Part shown: piece after piece, positions 61,472 to 64,000 of the stretch
How the letters are laid out: each line of letters begins with the position of its first letter
How positions within the stretch are numbered: position 1 is the first letter of the stretch
Source: an uncultured Dokdonia sp.
GTDB lineage: Bacteria; Bacteroidota; Bacteroidia; Flavobacteriales; Flavobacteriaceae
Length of the DNA: 64,000 nt
Assembly: GCF_947496725.1 (NCBI RefSeq)
Contig: NZ_CANMDS010000002.1
Span: 586,345-650,344, forward strand
Reading direction: 5' to 3'
Made by a program: the position numbers and the translations under genes
The notes under the pieces: model-generated
Database searches by the model: none
Seen by the model: the letters and a program-made list of their open reading frames with translations, nothing else
What the model was told of the DNA's origin: nothing

Positions 61472-62101
61472 CCTTTCCGCTTACGCGAAATATTACATTT
61501 GTTTTTTCTATAGTGTCAACTCGTTCTATAGGCCTTCAATATAGTTTTTGATTTTTCGACTTCTTAAAAGCTGCATATAGCGGGTTTCTTTATTTTCTTA
61601 AGTCACACTATCATATTATTTAATTTGCTCTTAAATCTTCTAAAAAGAGCTCTGGTGTGTTTTCTTTAATCATCTGTTGAATTTGGAAATTATTGATGAA
61701 AAATTTTTACGATTATTTTGTAAGAATATATGTGTTAATAAATTTTACTTAGACTGTTGAAATATCATCTTGATATGTTAAAAAACGGAAAAATTTTCTA
61801 AATACTTGCTAATGAGTTACTTGTAAAATATTGATTTAAGTTCATTTATTTTAAAATTCTAAAAAAGTAATTTTTTTCAAAATTGCTGTGAATGCCTTTG
61901 TTTACGTATCTTTCGGGCTGTTAAGAATTTTTTTTGACCTTTTTTAAAATGTTAAACTTTGTTAAATAAGATTATAGGGCTTTGTTGCGTAATTTCCTTT
62001 TAACAAAAATTTTTCCTGTGTAGAACGTCGATGTAATTTTTCGGTTTGTCGGATAATCTGCTAGTTATTTGATAAGTAGAATTCATTGTTTCTCTGTCAT
62101 A
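61472..62101. other. Long AT-rich spacer before the adhesin gene
   Basis: About 630 bases without a gene. A decayed palindrome (CCGCTTACGCGAAAT near 61479) lies at its left end and TGTTAAA repeats near 61950. Poly-T and poly-A runs are frequent. Confidence 0.5.
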
Positions 62102-62109
62102 TACATTTG
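62102..62109 (+). promoter_or_regulatory. -7 box of the adhesin gene
   Basis: TACATTTG, 72 bases before the ATG. Confidence 0.5.
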
Positions 62110-62181
62110 TTTTGGTTTTTAAATTACACCCTCTTAATTGATAATCAAACCCGAAAGCTTGTCTTTCATTTTTAATAGTTT

Positions 62182-64000
62182 ATGAAAAAAGTTACTCTTA
62201 ATCAAGTTTCAAAAAGTTTAAAATACTTTGTGATTCCTGTTTGTGTCTTTCTGTTTGGTCAAAATATACAAGCACAATCTACACCTAGATCGTGTGATGA
62301 TGACCCTATTGTTTTAGATAGTGCAAATTTTGTCGGTGCAAATATGACAGTAGAATCTGAATCTGGAGATCCTAATGCGGTTGAAGTCAATGATGTATTC
62401 AGATTTAATGACGTCGCTCCAGGGATTGATTGTTTAATATCTGTAGATGCATTCATAAATGGTGCTGGAATAAGTAGCATAGATAATCTTGATGCTTCAA
62501 CAACGCTTGTTGGCGGTTTTGATCGAGCATTTCAACCAGTGATTGATGGAGATCCAGGTGTTAATGGTCAAGAGGTTGTGTTTACATTAAATTTTGTTCT
62601 TGCAGATACAAATATTAGCCAAACAGTGTCAATATACTTGACAGCACTGGATTTAGACAGTAATCAGCCAGGTGATAGGGAGAGGGTAAAACTAGAACTT
62701 CCAGATGCATACTTCACAAACGGTGTAAATTCTGAATTGATAATCACTGAAACTGCAACCCAGATTATAGGTGAGTCTAATGGTTCTGGAATTGTAAACG
62801 GTATAAATGTAGACGATTCATATTCGTTTACAGGTTACTATAATTCATTTTCATCTATTGAGTATACTATAAGTAAAGATGGTTATAATGGAGGTTTAGG
62901 TTTTGAAGATAGACAGTTTTCTTTATTATTTGAAGATGTAGTTTATTCTCCAGAAGAGGCTGTTCTTCTTACTGATCCAATAATTTGTGGTCAGGTTTTC
63001 GTTGATAACGTTCCGAGGCAGGGTGTGACAATTAATCTTACCGGTGATTCAACACAAACTACGGTTACTGATTCAAATGGCCAATACAGTTTCACGGTAC
63101 CTGGTAATGGAAATTTTACAATTACCGAGGTTGACCCAACAGGTATTACTTCTACTAGTGATGTAGATGGTGCTAATGATAATGTTATTAATACATCAAT
63201 CACTGGTCTAGAATCTTCTCAGGAAAATGATTTTTTTGATACAATTACTGTTTCTATTGGAGATGTAACAGTTACAGAAGGGAATAATGGAACTACGGTA
63301 GTAGCCAACTTTCCAGTAACTTTAAGTGCTCCGGCAGACATTGACACAGTTGTTACAGTTGTTGTTTCTGAAGGTTCTGGTACTCTAGGAGATAATGACT
63401 ATGTAGCACCAACAGTATTAACCGTAACGATTCCTGCTGGTCAAACAAGTGGGGTATTTCCTGTTACCGTTAATGGAGACGATAAAGTCGAAAATAATGA
63501 GCAATTTTCGGTTAGTATAGCTAGTGTATCTAGCGGAACAATCAATTCAGCGGCAAATACTGGAGTGGGAACTATTACCAATGACGATGATGCTGGTGTA
63601 GTTTCAGTATCAACGGAAGAAGAATTAGAAGGAACTTCATTAGTACACGATGTAGTTGTTACAGAGAGCGCAGATGCTGAAGTATATCCATTTGTTATTT
63701 CAAATGACAGTACTGAGGATGAGGATTACACGCTACCAACGGATGCAGAATTTACTAACGGTGTTGTATTAAATGGTGATGGTACCATTACAGTTCCTGC
63801 TGGAGTTACTGACTTTACAGTAACAGTACCAACAACTGAAGATGCAATTGATGAGGAAGCTGAAGTTTATGATCTTACTGTTGGTGGAGTAGCTGCTACA
63901 GGAACGATTACAGATAACGATGATGCTGGTGTAGTTTCAGTATCAACGGAAGAAGAATTAGAAGGGACTTCATTAGTACACGATGTAGTTGTTACAGAGA
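62182..64000 (+). CDS. Giant Calx-beta repeat adhesin, C-terminus cut by window edge
   Basis: ATG at 62182, open to base 64000 (606 codons, incomplete). Signal peptide ends in NIQAQ (about residue 32). Residues ~40-265 form a beta-rich domain. A Cna-B/SdrD-like module (CGQVFVDNVPRQGVTINLTGD) follows at about 270-350, then a Calx-beta domain (VTVTEGNNGTTVVANFPVTL, ending TITNDDDAG). From about residue 468 tandem 111-residue units begin (DDAGVVSVSTEEELEGTS). The product is a large surface adhesin, likely Ca2+-binding and secreted by the type IX route. Confidence 0.85.
   Translation, partial: MKKVTLNQVSKSLKYFVIPVCVFLFGQNIQAQSTPRSCDDDPIVLDSANFVGANMTVESESGDPNAVEVNDVFRFNDVAPGIDCLISVDAFINGAGISSIDNLDASTTLVGGFDRAFQPVIDGDPGVNGQEVVFTLNFVLADTNISQTVSIYLTALDLDSNQPGDRERVKLELPDAYFTNGVNSELIITETATQIIGESNGSGIVNGINVDDSYSFTGYYNSFSSIEYTISKDGYNGGLGFEDRQFSLLFEDVVYSPEEAVLLTDPIICGQVFVDNVPRQGVTINLTGDSTQTTVTDSNGQYSFTVPGNGNFTITEVDPTGITSTSDVDGANDNVINTSITGLESSQENDFFDTITVSIGDVTVTEGNNGTTVVANFPVTLSAPADIDTVVTVVVSEGSGTLGDNDYVAPTVLTVTIPAGQTSGVFPVTVNGDDKVENNEQFSVSIASVSSGTINSAANTGVGTITNDDDAGVVSVSTEEELEGTSLVHDVVVTESADAEVYPFVISNDSTEDEDYTLPTDAEFTNGVVLNGDGTITVPAGVTDFTVTVPTTEDAIDEEAEVYDLTVGGVAATGTITDNDDAGVVSVSTEEELEGTSLVHDVVVTE
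63586..64000 (+). repeat. 333-bp tandem coding repeat in the adhesin
   Basis: The unit starting at 63586 begins again at 63919. The 82 bases of the second unit that are visible differ from the first at one position (GAAGGAACT/GAAGGGACT). The array continues beyond the window. Confidence 0.9.

Noticed and set aside
62259..63203. Minus-strand open frames over the adhesin
   Set aside because: Shadows of the long plus-strand Calx-beta gene.
1..64000. CRISPR array, prophage, integrase or rRNA operon
   Set aside because: No regularly spaced short direct repeats, cas genes, phage structural genes or rRNA sequence seen.

Overview
The window looks like a chromosome segment of a marine member of the Flavobacteriaceae (Bacteroidetes). 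The evidence is the gliding genes gldD and gldE, several Bacteroidetes-type -7 promoter boxes (TAnnTTTG), a TonB-dependent receptor with an N-terminal carboxypeptidase-like domain, TPR-type histidine kinases, a GGGP-synthase gene and low GC. From memory the gene content and the very frequent palindrome CGCTTTCGCGAAAGCG recall Dokdonia/Krokinobacter, but the genus is an inference.

Layout. 1-5205 (minus): a large secreted M36 (fungalysin-type) metalloprotease, cut at the left edge. 5541-10210 (plus): GGGP-synthase-like enzyme, a carboxypeptidase-regulatory-like secreted protein, then a tightly overlapping set (YkoF-like vitamin binder, PnuC transporter, NadR-like kinase, DUF4301). 10343-14968 (plus): a photolyase/cryptochrome operon with three different family members plus TIGR03643. 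15126-17458: DUF2452, msrA and a convergent M20 peptidase. 17979-21031: tRNA-Asn, a TPR histidine kinase/response regulator pair flanked by two copies of an ~85-bp element that looks like a structured RNA with its own terminator, and tRNA-Asp. 21186-29550 (minus): DUF58, ClpP, thioredoxin, YugP-like protease, alanine dehydrogenase, SemiSWEET, LeuRS and a phosphopantetheinyl transferase. 29623-37095: ahcY, small lipoprotein and TM2 genes, an Lrp regulator beside a saccharopine-dehydrogenase-like gene, DUF423 and pckA. 37207-43248: EamA transporter, then gldD-gldE-ssb, an AraC regulator and mutY. 43378-46113: HU, a 30-aa very basic protein, RNase E/G and RecX. 46114-48968: a carboxypeptidase-regulatory-like protein, a lipoprotein gene interrupted by an in-frame stop, and a LOV-like PAS protein without the photoactive cysteine.

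49037-59241 is a metal-homeostasis region: a TonB receptor diverging from a DtxR/MntR-type regulator and a Zn/Mn-type ABC transporter whose two permeases both end in winged-helix-like domains, then feoA, feoB and a tiny FeoB-associated Cys-rich protein. The feoA and mntR-like promoter regions share a TTATCTAAA word. 59315-61471 holds a SCO protein and the RseP site-2 protease. From 62182 to the right edge is a giant Calx-beta adhesin with 333-bp near-identical repeats.

The most unusual feature is the palindrome itself: 16 perfect 16-bp copies and at least 8 partial ones, spread over intergenic and coding DNA, read in all three frames inside genes (AFAKA, TLSRK, RFRES) and used as the signal-peptidase region of two secreted proteins.
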